A stretch of DNA of 40,781 bases from Gordonia sp. UBA7599 (GTDB lineage: Bacteria; Actinomycetota; Actinomycetes; Mycobacteriales; Mycobacteriaceae): positions 86,240-127,020 of the forward strand of contig DLKD01000062.1 in assembly GCA_002477755.1 (NCBI GenBank). Reading direction: 5' to 3'. A program made the translations under genes and the position numbers. Every line of letters starts with the position of its first letter. Positions within the stretch are counted from its first letter, which is position 1. This document shows, in pieces, positions 32,078 through 40,781 of the stretch. Below the pieces are notes generated by a model. That model did not search any database. It saw only the letters and a program-made list of their open reading frames with translations, and was not told where the DNA came from.

Positions 32078-33156
32078 CCCGGCGGACGCCACCGCGCGAC
32101 CCGGTCCGCCGAGTCCGTCATCAACCGGTCCGGCATGACCGGCGCCACCCGGTGCGCCAACCCGACGACCCGGTTCGACGGCATCATCAGCATGGTCGAG
32201 CGCCGCGAGAGAAAACTCACCGTCGCCCATCGTCGACGACGAGCCGCGGTGAACCCGGCACCGTCGAATCCACCCGACGGCGAGCAGTGGTGCGCGAGGA
32301 CGACGGCGTCCTCGAGTGACAAGCCGGCACCCTGTCCGAGGTGCGGTCGCATCGCGTGCGCGGCATCGCCGAGGATCACGGTGCGTCCCTTGACCGGGTG
32401 CCGGACGGCTTTGAGGTCGGTGAGTTCATGCACAAGGGGTTCCTCGATGCGGCGCAGGAGCGTCGGCACCGGCTCGACCCAGTCGTCGAAGTACCCCAGC
32501 CCCTTGTCGCGGGCCTTGCCGCGCGACGCGCCGAACACGTACGCGGTGCCGTCGGCGAGCGGCAGGATCCCGCATTCACCCGAGCGTCCCCACACGCTGA
32601 TCGCCTCGGCACCGGCCCCGTCGACGACGGCCCGCCAGGCGCGGATCCCGCAGTCGCGCTCGCCACCGGTCTCCGGCCACCACCGCAGCCGGGTCGGGCT
32701 GTGGACACCGTCGGCGGCGACGACCAGGTCGTACTGCTCGGTTCGGCCGCCGGCGTCGACGATTCCGTTCTCGACGTCGACGACACTCGCCGACGTCGAG
32801 GTCCGCACGACACCGGCGGTCAGCGCCCCGAGCAGCGTCGCGTTGAGATCGCGGCGATGCAGCGCGAGCACAGTGCCCGGTCCGCTCTCCTGGCGCATGA
32901 GTTCACGACCGGTCGAATCGAGGATCCGCACGCAGGTCAGATCGTTGCCGGCGGCCCGCACCTCCTCGCCGACGCCGAGCACGTCGAGCGCGGCCAGCCC
33001 GTTGGACCACAGGGTCAGCCCCGCTCCAATGACGACTGATTCGGTCTCCTCGAACACCGTCGCGTCCCATCCGCGGCGGATCAGCGCAATGGCCGTGGCG
33101 AGACCTGCGATCCCGCCGCCGACGATGGCGGCGCACGGTCGGGACGCGGCAGTCAT
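32074..33156 (-). CDS. FAD-dependent monooxygenase (group A)
   Basis: This flavoprotein of 360 residues has the three marks of single-component aromatic hydroxylases and epoxidases. These are the FAD-binding GGGIAGLATAIAL (13-25), the DG motif VVAADGVHSPTRLR and the GD motif ILGDAAHAMRPHLGQGAGLSLEDA. It is shaped like salicylate hydroxylase or zeaxanthin-epoxidase relatives. The open frame runs far upstream through the divergent receiver gene; the real start is ATG 33156 (MTAASRPCAA) or ATG 33174. The substrate is unknown; no dedicated catabolic genes flank it. Confidence 0.9.
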   Translation of the reverse strand: MTAASRPCAAIVGGGIAGLATAIALIRRGWDATVFEETESVVIGAGLTLWSNGLAALDVLGVGEEVRAAGNDLTCVRILDSTGRELMRQESGPGTVLALHRRDLNATLLGALTAGVVRTSTSASVVDVENGIVDAGGRTEQYDLVVAADGVHSPTRLRWWPETGGERDCGIRAWRAVVDGAGAEAISVWGRSGECGILPLADGTAYVFGASRGKARDKGLGYFDDWVEPVPTLLRRIEEPLVHELTDLKAVRHPVKGRTVILGDAAHAMRPHLGQGAGLSLEDAVVLAHHCSPSGGFDGAGFTAARRRRWATVSFLSRRSTMLMMPSNRVVGLAHRVAPVMPDRLMTDSADRVARWRPPG

Positions 33157-33213
33157 AGTCAGCGATTGTGTCATCGCCAACGGAACTGCTGACTCGGAAC
33201 TACCATCGGGTCG

Positions 33214-33624
33214 GTGAGCGCCACTGGAGACAGCCCCCGGATCGCCCTGCGCATCGGCGTCTACTCGCCCAACGCACAGACCCGCGATCAGGTCGTCGGC
33301 GCCCTCGGCACGACGCTGCGGCCTGATCTTCCCGAGCTGGCCTTCACCGAGCTCGCAACCGGTCCGGCGGTGCTGGCCAAGCTCGACCAGGACCAGCTCG
33401 ACGTCGTCATCCTCGACGGTGAGGCCTCGCCGGTCGGCGGCATGGGACTGGCAAAGCAGATCCGCGACGAATACGTTCCGTGCCCGCTGCTGGTGGTGCT
33501 GATCGCCCGCAAGGCCGACCGATGGCTGGCCGATTGGTCGCGTGCCGACGCAACGGCCAGCCTCCCCGTCGACCCGGTCGAACTCGGGTCGGTCATGACG
33601 GACCTCATCCGCGCCAACGCCTGA
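33214..33624 (+). CDS. Orphan receiver-domain protein (Rv3143-like)
   Basis: This stand-alone receiver-like protein has 136 residues without a DNA-binding domain. Strand one reads LRIGVYSPNAQTRDQVV, where a typical receiver has paired acidic residues for Mg; these are absent here. The probable phosphoacceptor Asp68 (VVILDGEA) and the switch lysine (IARKADR) are present. M. tuberculosis Rv3143, of similar size and also just upstream of nuoA, is the likely relative. The GTG start at 33214 lies 7 nt after TACCAT. A role in sensing or controlling respiration is inferred from position only. Confidence 0.82.
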   Translation: MSATGDSPRIALRIGVYSPNAQTRDQVVGALGTTLRPDLPELAFTELATGPAVLAKLDQDQLDVVILDGEASPVGGMGLAKQIRDEYVPCPLLVVLIARKADRWLADWSRADATASLPVDPVELGSVMTDLIRANA

Positions 33625-33626
33625 AA

Positions 33627-34856
33627 TCAGCGGGCGATCGGCGGAACGGGATAGTCCGGCAGATCGACAGACTCGGCGGTGGTGAACCACTTGCGAGCGG
33701 CCAGCGGGCGCAGCGGCCAGCGCTGCATCCACTTCATCACCGCGGCGCCCACGGCGATCTCGTTGGCGGATTCGGGGAGGAAGCGCTCGACGCTGTTGGG
33801 GAGCTCCTGACAGCGTTCGACGTAGGGGCGCATCCTCGTCTCGTAGCTCGCCAAGGCCGCATCGACGTGCGCCGCGGACAATGTCGCCGGTGCGGGCCCC
33901 AATTCACCTGCGAGCAGGTAGGCACCCACCAGCGCCAGGCTTGTGCCCATGCCTGAGAGCGGTGACGCGCAATACCCGGCGTCGCCGACGAGCGTGATCC
34001 GACCGGCCGACCACCGATCCATCTTCACCTGTGCGAACGCGTCGAAGTAGAAGTCCGGCGCGTGCGCCGCGGCGGCCAGCAGCTCGTCGGTGTGCCAGCC
34101 CGCCCCGGCCATCCGCTCGGCCAACAGGCGGCGCTGAGCATCCTGGTCGTGGCGGTCGTACTCCAGCGGTTCGGAGCGGAACGCCAATCCGGCCTTCGCG
34201 GTTGTCGGGTCGTGCGAGGGTCGCAGCGATGCATTGCGGCCGCCCGGCGCCTGGTACATCAGGTACCAGCCGTCCAGGCCGATCGTGTCGGGGGCACTGA
34301 ACCAGGCGTTGTACCCGCCGAGTGGCTCGACGAACTGTTCCTCGGGTCCGAACGCCAGGCGGCGCACCGCCGAATGCGGGCCGTCGGCGCCGACCAACAG
34401 GTCCACCCGGATCTCGGTGCCGTCCGACAGCACGACGTCGACTCCGTCGTCGGCGGCGGTCATCGCCGACACCCGGGTGCCGAATCGGTAGTCGACACTG
34501 TCGCGGGTCGCGGAGAACAACACCTCGACGAGGTCGCCGCGCAGAATCTCCAGCTTGGAGACCAGCCCGTTTCCGTCGAACGCCTCGACGGGCATCTCTG
34601 CGCGCCGACTGCCGTCGCTGCGCACCCAGGCGATCCCGCGCTGCTCCAGCGCGCGGCCCTGCATCTGCTCGAGCAGCCCCATCCGCTCGACGACGTCGGC
34701 CCCGGCACCCCGGAGGTCGACGGTCTGACCACCCGGACGGATCTCGGTAGCGAGTTCAACGACGACGACCCGGTAGCCGTAACGCGTCAACCAGAACGCC
34801 AGAGCGGGCCCGGCCACACCCGCGCCACTGATCAGGACCGTGGGCGCTGTCTCCAT
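33627..34856 (-). CDS. FAD-dependent monooxygenase (PF01494 type)
   Basis: This flavoprotein of 409 residues belongs to the aromatic hydroxylase/TetX-like group. The dinucleotide motif VLISGAGVAGPALAFWL is at residues 7-23, a DG-type motif LLVGADGPHSAVRRLA in the middle, and the GD motif ITLVGDAGYCASPLSGMGTSLA near residue 300. It is only distantly similar to the monooxygenase at 32074-33156. A longer frame starts at 34916, but ATG 34856 directly precedes the FAD motif at family-typical spacing. The substrate is unknown; members oxidise polyketides, phenols or antibiotics. Confidence 0.9.
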   Translation of the reverse strand: METAPTVLISGAGVAGPALAFWLTRYGYRVVVVELATEIRPGGQTVDLRGAGADVVERMGLLEQMQGRALEQRGIAWVRSDGSRRAEMPVEAFDGNGLVSKLEILRGDLVEVLFSATRDSVDYRFGTRVSAMTAADDGVDVVLSDGTEIRVDLLVGADGPHSAVRRLAFGPEEQFVEPLGGYNAWFSAPDTIGLDGWYLMYQAPGGRNASLRPSHDPTTAKAGLAFRSEPLEYDRHDQDAQRRLLAERMAGAGWHTDELLAAAAHAPDFYFDAFAQVKMDRWSAGRITLVGDAGYCASPLSGMGTSLALVGAYLLAGELGPAPATLSAAHVDAALASYETRMRPYVERCQELPNSVERFLPESANEIAVGAAVMKWMQRWPLRPLAARKWFTTAESVDLPDYPVPPIAR

Positions 34857-35014
34857 CTCACGATGATGCCGCACCGTCGGCGGAAACGGGCAAGTCGCCA
34901 TACAGATCCCAGACATGTGTCTCGTCGGGCGCGTAAAGCGCGCGCGCTGTCGGGCGCCGTGAGTAGGGTGAGAGGAAGATCACACAGCCACTCCCCAAGG
35001 GAGGTGACAGCCAC

Positions 35015-35374
35015 TTGAACGCCTACGTACCGATCCTCGTGCTCGGCGCGGTCGCGGCCGCATTTGCCATCGTCTCGGTCGGCATCGCGACCTTCGTCGG
35101 GCCCAAGCGCGCCAATCGCGCGAAGCTCGACGCCTATGAGTGCGGCATCGAGCCGTTGCCGCAAGACCGTGCGGTGCAACGGATTCCGGTGAAGTACTAC
35201 CTCACCGCGATGCTTTTCATCATCTTCGACATCGAGATCGTGTTCCTCTACCCGTGGGCCGTCGCGTTCGACGCGCTCGGCTGGTTCGGACTGATCGCCA
35301 TGACCCTGTTCATCGTCAACGTGTCCGTCGCGTACGCCTACGAATGGCGCCGCGGCGGACTGAGTTGGGACTGA
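35015..35374 (+). CDS. nuoA: NADH-quinone oxidoreductase subunit A
   Basis: This is a 119-residue membrane subunit of complex I with three helices. The conserved loop reads [12 protein letters not shown], a hallmark of NuoA/ND3 that sits near the quinone site. It starts the nuo operon. The start is a TTG at 35015 after an AGGGAGGTGA ribosome site; the two support each other. TAGGGT at 34964-34969 is a possible -10 box in the 158-bp upstream region, which otherwise shows no clear regulatory site. Confidence 0.95.
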   Translation: MNAYVPILVLGAVAAAFAIVSVGIATFVGPKRANRAKLDAYECGIEPLPQDRAVQRIPVKYYLTAMLFIIFDIEIVFLYPWAVAFDALGWFGLIAMTLFIVNVSVAYAYEWRRGGLSWD

Positions 35375-35378
35375 TTGC

Positions 35379-35933
35379 ATGGGTATCGAAGAACAGGTCC
35401 CCAGTGGGTTCCTGCTGAGCACCGTCGAGGGTCTCGCCGGCTACTTCCGCAAGGGATCGCTGTGGCCGGCGACGTTCGGCCTGGCGTGCTGCGCGATCGA
35501 GATGATGGCGACGACGGGCGGGCGCTACGACCTCGCCCGCTTCGGCATGGAGGCGTTCCGCGCCTCGCCGCGCCAGGCCGATCTGATGATCGTCGCGGGC
35601 CGGGTCAGCCAGAAGATGGCCCCGGTGCTGCGCCAAATCTACGACCAGATGGCCGAACCGAAGTGGGTGCTCGCCATGGGCGTGTGCGCATCGTCGGGCG
35701 GCATGTTCAACAACTACGCGATCGTGCAGGGCGTCGACCACGTCGTCCCCGTCGACATCTACCTCCCCGGCTGCCCGCCGCGCCCGGAGATGCTCCTCAA
35801 CGCCATCCTCACGCTTCACGCCAAGATCCAGGACATGCCGCTGGGCGTGAACCGCGGCGAGGCGATCGCCGCCGCCGAGCAGGCCGCGCTGGCATCGCGC
35901 CCGACGATCGAGCTCAAGGGGCTGCTGCGATGA
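35379..35933 (+). CDS. nuoB: NADH-quinone oxidoreductase subunit B
   Basis: This 184-residue peripheral-arm subunit carries [4Fe-4S] cluster N2, the last electron carrier before the quinone. Cluster cysteines are Cys37 and Cys38 ([10 protein letters not shown]), the one in MGVCASSGG and the one in LPGCPPRPE. It follows nuoA by four bases and overlaps nuoC by four (ATGA). The C-terminal tail ([17 protein letters not shown]) is the short extension seen in actinobacterial NuoB. Confidence 0.96.
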   Translation: MGIEEQVPSGFLLSTVEGLAGYFRKGSLWPATFGLACCAIEMMATTGGRYDLARFGMEAFRASPRQADLMIVAGRVSQKMAPVLRQIYDQMAEPKWVLAMGVCASSGGMFNNYAIVQGVDHVVPVDIYLPGCPPRPEMLLNAILTLHAKIQDMPLGVNRGEAIAAAEQAALASRPTIELKGLLR

Positions 35934-36622
35934 GCGATCTGCAGCGCCAACCCGACGCGCAACCGGAGACCCTGTCCACCCGCACCGGACTCTTCGGCCC
36001 GCAGGGCAGCGGCGACACCTCCGGTTACGGGCGCCTGGTGCGGACCGTCGAACTCGGCGGCATCACCGCACCCCCGTACGGCGGCTACTTCGACGACCTG
36101 TTGGCCACCCTGCGCACCGCGCTCGCCGAGCACGGCGTCAACCCCGACGCCGCGATCGAGAAGGCCCAAGTCCACGTCGGCGAGCTCACCGTGTTCGTCG
36201 TCCGCGACTACCTGCCGGTCGTCGCCGGGGTCCTGCGCGACGTGCCGGAACTGCGGTTCGAGCTGTGCCGCGGTGTCAGCGGCGTCCACTACCCCGACGA
36301 CGCCGGCCGCGAATTGCACGCGGTCTACCCGTTGCAGTCGATCACGCACAACCGCGTCGTCCGGCTGGAAGTCTGCGCCCCCGATTCCGACCCGCACATC
36401 CCCAGCCTCTGCCGCGTCTACCCGACCAACGACTGGCACGAGCGGGAGACCTACGACTTCTTCGGGATCATCTTCGACGGTCATCACGCGCTGACCCGCA
36501 TCGAGATGCCCGACGATTGGGAGGGCCACCCGCAGCGCAAGGACTACCCGCTCGGTGGCGTGCCCGTCGAATACAAGGGAGCCACCGTCGCACCCCCCGA
36601 TCGGCGGAGGTCCTACCACTGA
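35930..36622 (+). CDS. nuoC: NADH-quinone oxidoreductase subunit C
   Basis: This is the 230-residue 30-kDa-type subunit of the connecting module. The signature [20 protein letters not shown] and [16 protein letters not shown] is intact. It is separate from NuoD, unlike the NuoCD fusion of E. coli. The ATG at 35930 overlaps the nuoB stop; its own stop overlaps the nuoD start by one base (TGATG). An N-terminal 35-residue extension precedes the core, as in other actinobacteria. Confidence 0.95.
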   Translation: MSDLQRQPDAQPETLSTRTGLFGPQGSGDTSGYGRLVRTVELGGITAPPYGGYFDDLLATLRTALAEHGVNPDAAIEKAQVHVGELTVFVVRDYLPVVAGVLRDVPELRFELCRGVSGVHYPDDAGRELHAVYPLQSITHNRVVRLEVCAPDSDPHIPSLCRVYPTNDWHERETYDFFGIIFDGHHALTRIEMPDDWEGHPQRKDYPLGGVPVEYKGATVAPPDRRRSYH

Positions 36623-37923
36623 TGACCACCATCGGAGTGTCCGGCCGCGATTGGGACGAGGTTGTCGCCGCCGTCCGCGAGCGCGCCGCCGCCCAGCCCG
36701 GCGAGGAGCGGATCGTCGTCAACATGGGTCCGCAGCACCCGTCGACCCACGGCGTGCTGCGCCTGATCCTGGAGATCGACGGTGAGACGGTCACCGAAGC
36801 GCGCTGCGGCATCGGCTACCTGCACACCGGGATCGAGAAGAACCTCGAATACCGCACATGGACCCAGGGCGTCACCTTCGTGACGCGCATGGACTACCTG
36901 GCACCGTTCCACAACGAGGTCGCCTACTGCCTCGGCGTCGAGAAGCTCTTGGGAATCACCGACGAGATCCCCGAGCGCGCCAACACGATCCGCGTCATGT
37001 TGATGGAGCTCAACCGCATCTCGTCGCACCTGGTGGCCCTGGCCACCGGCGGCCTGGAGCTCGGCGCGATGTCGCCGATGTTCCTCGGCTTCGCCACGCG
37101 CGAGTCCATCCTCACGGTGTTCGAGCAGATCACCGGACTGCGGATGAACCACGCCTACATCCGTCCCGGCGGCGTCGCGCAAGACCTCCCCGACGGCTCG
37201 CTCGAGATGATCATCAGCCTCCTCGACGAGCTGCCCGACCAACTGGGCGAGGTCGAGGCACTGCTCACCGACAACTACATCTGGAAGGCGCGCACGCAGG
37301 GCGTCGGCTACCTCGACCTGGCCGGTTGCATGGCCCTGGGCGTCACCGGGCCGTGCCTGCGCTCGACGGGGCTGCCGCACGACCTCCGACGGTCAGCGCC
37401 GTACTGCGGCTACGAGACCTACGAGTTTGACGTCCCGACCGTCGACACCTGCGACTCCTACGGCCGGTACCTCATCCGCGTTGCCGAGATGCACCAGTCG
37501 CTGCGGATCGCGCGGCAGTGCGTCGAGCGGTTGGCCAAGCCGGGCCCGATCACCGTCGACGACCAGAAGCTCGGTTGGCCGGCCGACCTGCAATTGGGCC
37601 CCGACGGCCTAGGCAACTCGCCCGAGCACATCGCCAAGATCATGGGCCAGTCGATGGAGTCGCTGATCCACCACTTCAAGCTCGTCACCGAGGGCTTCCG
37701 CGTCCCGGCCGGGCAGTGCTACACGGCCATCGAGTCGCCCCGCGGCGAGCTCGGCGTCCATATGGTGTCCGACGGCGGCACGCGACCCTACCGGGTGCAC
37801 TTCCGTGATCCGTCGTTCACGAATCTGCAGGCGGTGGCCGCGATGTGCGAGGGCGGCATGGTCGCCGACGTGATCACCGCGGTCGCCAGCATCGACCCGG
37901 TGATGGGAGGCGTGGACCGATGA
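36622..37923 (+). CDS. nuoD: NADH-quinone oxidoreductase subunit D
   Basis: This is the 433-residue 49-kDa subunit, related to the large subunit of NiFe hydrogenases, and forms the quinone pocket with NuoB. Seen are [14 protein letters not shown], the [10 protein letters not shown] stretch, [11 protein letters not shown] and the C-terminal DPVMGGVDR. The ATG at 36622 lies at the TGATG junction with nuoC. It overlaps nuoE by four bases. Confidence 0.96.
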   Translation: MTTIGVSGRDWDEVVAAVRERAAAQPGEERIVVNMGPQHPSTHGVLRLILEIDGETVTEARCGIGYLHTGIEKNLEYRTWTQGVTFVTRMDYLAPFHNEVAYCLGVEKLLGITDEIPERANTIRVMLMELNRISSHLVALATGGLELGAMSPMFLGFATRESILTVFEQITGLRMNHAYIRPGGVAQDLPDGSLEMIISLLDELPDQLGEVEALLTDNYIWKARTQGVGYLDLAGCMALGVTGPCLRSTGLPHDLRRSAPYCGYETYEFDVPTVDTCDSYGRYLIRVAEMHQSLRIARQCVERLAKPGPITVDDQKLGWPADLQLGPDGLGNSPEHIAKIMGQSMESLIHHFKLVTEGFRVPAGQCYTAIESPRGELGVHMVSDGGTRPYRVHFRDPSFTNLQAVAAMCEGGMVADVITAVASIDPVMGGVDR

Positions 37924-39977
37924 CCACCGAGCTCAACCCCGATCCCGGGACACGCGTGGGAGCGCCGATCCCCGTCGAACTCGGATTGCCCGGCCACCTT
38001 CCCGACGCGCCGCATCCGCCGATCACCTTCGACGGCCCGTCGGACTATCCGGCCGACGTCGCCGCGGCGCTGGCCGCCGACGCAGCGCCGATCATCGCCC
38101 GCTACCCCGAGTCGCGCTCGGCTCTGCTGCCGCTGCTGCACCTGGTCCAGTCGCACGACGGCTACCTCACCAAGGCCGGAATCGGTTTCTGCGCAACGCA
38201 ATTGGGGTTGTCGCGGGCGCAGGTTGCTGCGGTCGCCACGTTCTACTCGATGTACCGACTCTCCCCGACCGGCGAATACCTCGTCGGCGTGTGCACCAAC
38301 ACGACGTGCGCGGTGATGGGCGGTGATGAGATCCTCGCGACGCTGAGCGAGCACCTGGGCATCGCACCGGGCGAGACGACCGCCGACGGCCGGATCACCC
38401 TCGAGCACGTCGAATGCAACGCCGCGTGCGACTTCGCGCCCGTCGTGATGGTCAACTGGGAGTTCTTCGACGACCAGTCGCCGCAGAGCACCGTCGAACT
38501 CGTCGACGACCTGCGCGCCGGCGTCGAGGTCGCACCGAGCCGCGGCGTCCCGACGCTGTGCTCCTTCAAGAAGGTCTCGCGCCTGTTAGCCGGCGCCGAT
38601 ACAAAACCGGCGCCCGAGACCGACGATGTGAAGCCCGCGGAACTCGTCGAGCGCACCGTCGAGGCCGCGACAGTCCCCGTCCTGAGCCGGGATTGGGCGC
38701 AGCCGGAGTCGTGGTCGTTGGCCAACTACCTGCGCGGCAACGGCTACCACGGGCTGAAGGCCGCGCTGGACCTGACGCCCGACGAGGTCATCGGCATCGT
38801 CAAGGACTCCGGCCTGCGGGGCCGTGGCGGCGCAGGCTTCCCCGTCGGGATGAAGTGGTCGTTCATCCCGCAACCCGGGCCTGGTGAACCCGGCTACGGC
38901 AAGCCGCACTACCTCGTCGTCAATGCCGACGAGTCCGAGCCCGGCACCTGCAAAGACATGCCGTTGATGCTCGCCTCACCGCACGCGCTGATCGAGGGCA
39001 TGATCATCGCGAGCTACGCCATCCGCGCCCGCAACGCGTTCATCTACATACGCGGCGAGGTCGCCTCGGTCATCGCGCGGCTGCGCGACGCCGTTGCGGA
39101 GGCCTACGACGCAGGTCTGCTCGGCACCAACATCCTCGGCTCCGGCTACGACTTGGAACTCGTCGTCCACGCCGGCGCCGGCGCGTATATCTGCGGCGAG
39201 GAGACGGCGCTGCTCGACTCCCTCGAAGGCCGCCGCGGCCAGCCCCGCCTGCGCCCGCCGTTCCCGGCCGTCGCCGGACTGTATGCCAGCCCGACCGTCG
39301 TTAACAACGTGGAGTCAATCGCCAGTGTCCCGGCGATCCTGCGCAACAGTGCCGACTGGTTCCGCCAGTTCGGCACCGAGAAGTCGCCCGGGTTCACGAT
39401 GTACTCACTCTCGGGCCACGTCGCCAATCCTGGGCAGTACGAAGCGCCGCTGGGCATCACCCTGCGCGAACTCCTCGATCTGGCCGGCGGCGTGCGCGAA
39501 GGCCACCAGTTGAAGTTCTGGACGCCCGGCGGATCGTCGACTCCGCTGTTCACCGCCGATCACCTCGACGTGCCACTGGACTACGAGGGCGTCGCGGGCG
39601 CCGGGTCGATGCTGGGCACCAAAGCGCTGCAGATCTTCGACGAAACGACGTGCGTCGTCCGCGCGGTCCTGCGGTGGAGCGAGTTCTACAAGCACGAGTC
39701 GTGCGGCAAGTGCACCCCGTGCCGCGAGGGCACCTACTGGCTGGTGCAGCTCATGGAGCGCCTGGAGGCCGGGCAGGGCGACGACGGCGATCTCGACAAA
39801 CTCCTCGACATCACCGACAGCATCGTCGGAAAGGCATTCTGCGCCCTCGGCGACGCCGCCGGAGCACCGATCACCTCGTCGTTGGCGCTGTTCCGCGACG
39901 AATACCTCGAACACGCGCGCCTGGGGCACTGCCCGTTCGATCCGGCCGCGTCGGTGACCTACGGGGGTGCGCAATGA
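37920..39977 (+). CDS. nuoEF: Fused NADH-quinone oxidoreductase subunits E and F
   Basis: One uninterrupted frame of 685 residues contains both subunits of the NADH-input module. Residues 1-232 are NuoE, with [2Fe-2S] ligands in [11 protein letters not shown] and [10 protein letters not shown]. Residues 253-685 are NuoF, with the FMN/NADH loop [47 protein letters not shown] and the [4Fe-4S] N3 motif [11 protein letters not shown] plus FCALGD. A roughly 20-residue linker ([20 protein letters not shown]) joins them where the stop and start codons would usually be. The GTG at 38628 inside the linker could in principle restart NuoF, but no ribosome site is apparent. Start ATG overlaps nuoD; stop overlaps nuoG. 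Total length is close to the sum of the separate M. tuberculosis subunits. Confidence 0.93.
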   Translation: MTTELNPDPGTRVGAPIPVELGLPGHLPDAPHPPITFDGPSDYPADVAAALAADAAPIIARYPESRSALLPLLHLVQSHDGYLTKAGIGFCATQLGLSRAQVAAVATFYSMYRLSPTGEYLVGVCTNTTCAVMGGDEILATLSEHLGIAPGETTADGRITLEHVECNAACDFAPVVMVNWEFFDDQSPQSTVELVDDLRAGVEVAPSRGVPTLCSFKKVSRLLAGADTKPAPETDDVKPAELVERTVEAATVPVLSRDWAQPESWSLANYLRGNGYHGLKAALDLTPDEVIGIVKDSGLRGRGGAGFPVGMKWSFIPQPGPGEPGYGKPHYLVVNADESEPGTCKDMPLMLASPHALIEGMIIASYAIRARNAFIYIRGEVASVIARLRDAVAEAYDAGLLGTNILGSGYDLELVVHAGAGAYICGEETALLDSLEGRRGQPRLRPPFPAVAGLYASPTVVNNVESIASVPAILRNSADWFRQFGTEKSPGFTMYSLSGHVANPGQYEAPLGITLRELLDLAGGVREGHQLKFWTPGGSSTPLFTADHLDVPLDYEGVAGAGSMLGTKALQIFDETTCVVRAVLRWSEFYKHESCGKCTPCREGTYWLVQLMERLEAGQGDDGDLDKLLDITDSIVGKAFCALGDAAGAPITSSLALFRDEYLEHARLGHCPFDPAASVTYGGAQ

Positions 39978-40781
39978 CGACGGTCGAGACGGACCTGGTC
40001 ACCCTCACGATCGACGGGCAGTCGATCACCGTGCCCAAGGGCACACTGGTGATCCGCGCCGCGGAGATGATGGGCATCGAGATCCCCCGCTTCTGCGACC
40101 ACCCGTTGCTCGCGCCGGTCGGCGCGTGCCGGCAGTGCCTCGTCGACGTCGAAGGCCAACGCAAGCCGATGGCCTCGTGCACGACCGTCGTATCCGACGA
40201 CATGGTGGTCCGCACACAGGCCACTTCGGAGGGCGCCGCGCGCGCCCAGAACGGCGTGATGGAGCTACTCCTCATCAACCACCCGCTGGACTGCCCGACC
40301 TGCGACAAGGGCGGCGAGTGCCCGCTGCAGAACCAGGCGATGACCGCCGGGCGCCCCGACTCCCGGTTCGACGGGGAGAAGCGCCGCTACACGAAACCCG
40401 TGGCACTGTCGGCCGAGGTGCTGCTCGACCGCGAGCGCTGTGTCCTGTGCGCCCGTTGCACCCGCTTTTCCGACGAGATCGCCGGCGATCCGCTGATCGA
40501 CCTCGGCGACCGCGGCGCGCTGCAGCAGGTGAGCATCTATGAGGACGACCCGTTCGACTCGTACTTCTCCGGCAACACGGTGCAGATCTGCCCGGTCGGC
40601 GCGCTGACCAATTCGACCTACCGCTTCCGTGCCCGCCCCTTCGACCTCGCTTCGACACCGAGTGCCTGCGAGCACTGCGCCGGCGGCTGTGCACAGCGCA
40701 CCGACCAGCGGCGCAACAAGGTGTTGCGCCGCCTCGCCGGCGACGACCCGGCCGTCAACGAGGAGTGGAACTGCGACAAGG
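39974..40781 (+). CDS. nuoG: NADH-quinone oxidoreductase subunit G (3' end outside window)
   Basis: These are the first 269 residues of the 75-kDa iron-sulfur subunit. The N1b [2Fe-2S] ligands are in [16 protein letters not shown] and MASC. The N5 site is [15 protein letters not shown]4 is CVLCARC with ICPVGA, and a further CEHCAGGC...WNC set matches the extra N7 cluster found in some bacteria. The start ATG overlaps the nuoEF stop by four bases. The molybdopterin-like C-terminal domain lies beyond the window. Confidence 0.96.
   Translation, partial: MTTVETDLVTLTIDGQSITVPKGTLVIRAAEMMGIEIPRFCDHPLLAPVGACRQCLVDVEGQRKPMASCTTVVSDDMVVRTQATSEGAARAQNGVMELLLINHPLDCPTCDKGGECPLQNQAMTAGRPDSRFDGEKRRYTKPVALSAEVLLDRERCVLCARCTRFSDEIAGDPLIDLGDRGALQQVSIYEDDPFDSYFSGNTVQICPVGALTNSTYRFRARPFDLASTPSACEHCAGGCAQRTDQRRNKVLRRLAGDDPAVNEEWNCDK

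Noticed and set aside
32074-33732. Monooxygenase frame extended to 552 codons
   Set aside because: The upstream part lies antisense to the receiver-protein gene; the FAD motif begins right after ATG 33156.
34912-34923. GACATGTGTCTC as a third copy of the post-tRNA repeat
   Set aside because: Only 12 bp are shared and the rest of the unit is missing; kept as a weak lead only.

Overview
The window is about 40.8 kb of high-GC DNA with the character of an actinobacterium of the order Mycobacteriales (Gordonia/Williamsia/Rhodococcus-like; I cannot fix the genus). Supporting signs are an Rv3722c-type aspartate aminotransferase beside dnaX, the SRP RNA and tRNA-Ser; a LigC/Prim-PolC repair pair; a GT87 mannosyltransferase; an HtaA-domain heme protein; IdeR/DtxR-type iron boxes; an Rv3143-like receiver protein just before a nuo operon; and many start codons placed 6-8 nt after a TAnnnT -10 element, as expected of leaderless transcripts. 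No phage, plasmid, complete insertion sequence, rRNA operon or CRISPR array is visible. No gene-free stretch exceeds 300 bp.

Layout. 1-4560: dnaX (cut by the window start), a GT87 membrane mannosyltransferase, an aspartate aminotransferase and the 4.5S SRP RNA, all on the minus strand, then tRNA-Ser(GGA) on the plus strand. A 19-bp direct repeat and a strong bidirectional terminator follow the tRNA. 4561-6230: a VapBC-type toxin-antitoxin module with a palindromic operator, then two tandem paralogous small secreted proteins. 6230-10660: a probable iron-responsive block. It holds an IdeR-box-controlled DrrABC-like exporter with a trailing single-pass membrane protein, and convergently an HtaA-domain secreted protein with its own IdeR-like box. 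10660-15350: a 2-oxoglutarate/Fe(II) oxygenase divergent from an aldo/keto reductase, then the methionine importer metQ-metN-metI.

15460-18570: DNA repair (LigC then Prim-PolC, translationally coupled) divergent from gluQ. 18600-21950: a cytochrome P450/ABC1-kinase operon divergent from a TetR regulator, with an operator between the P450 -35 and -10 boxes. 21930-24540: an unusual Tgt lacking its zinc cysteines, a lipoprotein and a TipA-like MerR regulator. 24600-29100: a membrane alpha/beta-hydrolase, an acetyl-CoA hydrolase/CoA-transferase and an AbiEi/DUF559-like protein. Each of these three genes ends at a copy of the same conserved hairpin repeat. 29100-31590: divergent murF and ddl. 31610-34860: a hotdog thioesterase, two flavin monooxygenases and an orphan receiver protein. 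35015-40781: nuoA, B, C, D, a fused nuoE-nuoF and the start of nuoG, all tightly overlapping.

The most unusual items are the three-copy hairpin element with a conserved loop, the NuoE-NuoF fusion, the Tgt without its Cys3 zinc site next to a gluQ-containing region, the paired iron boxes around an exporter and a heme protein, and a nested palindrome ahead of that exporter. All functional statements rest on reading the sequence and on memory of protein families; no database search was possible.
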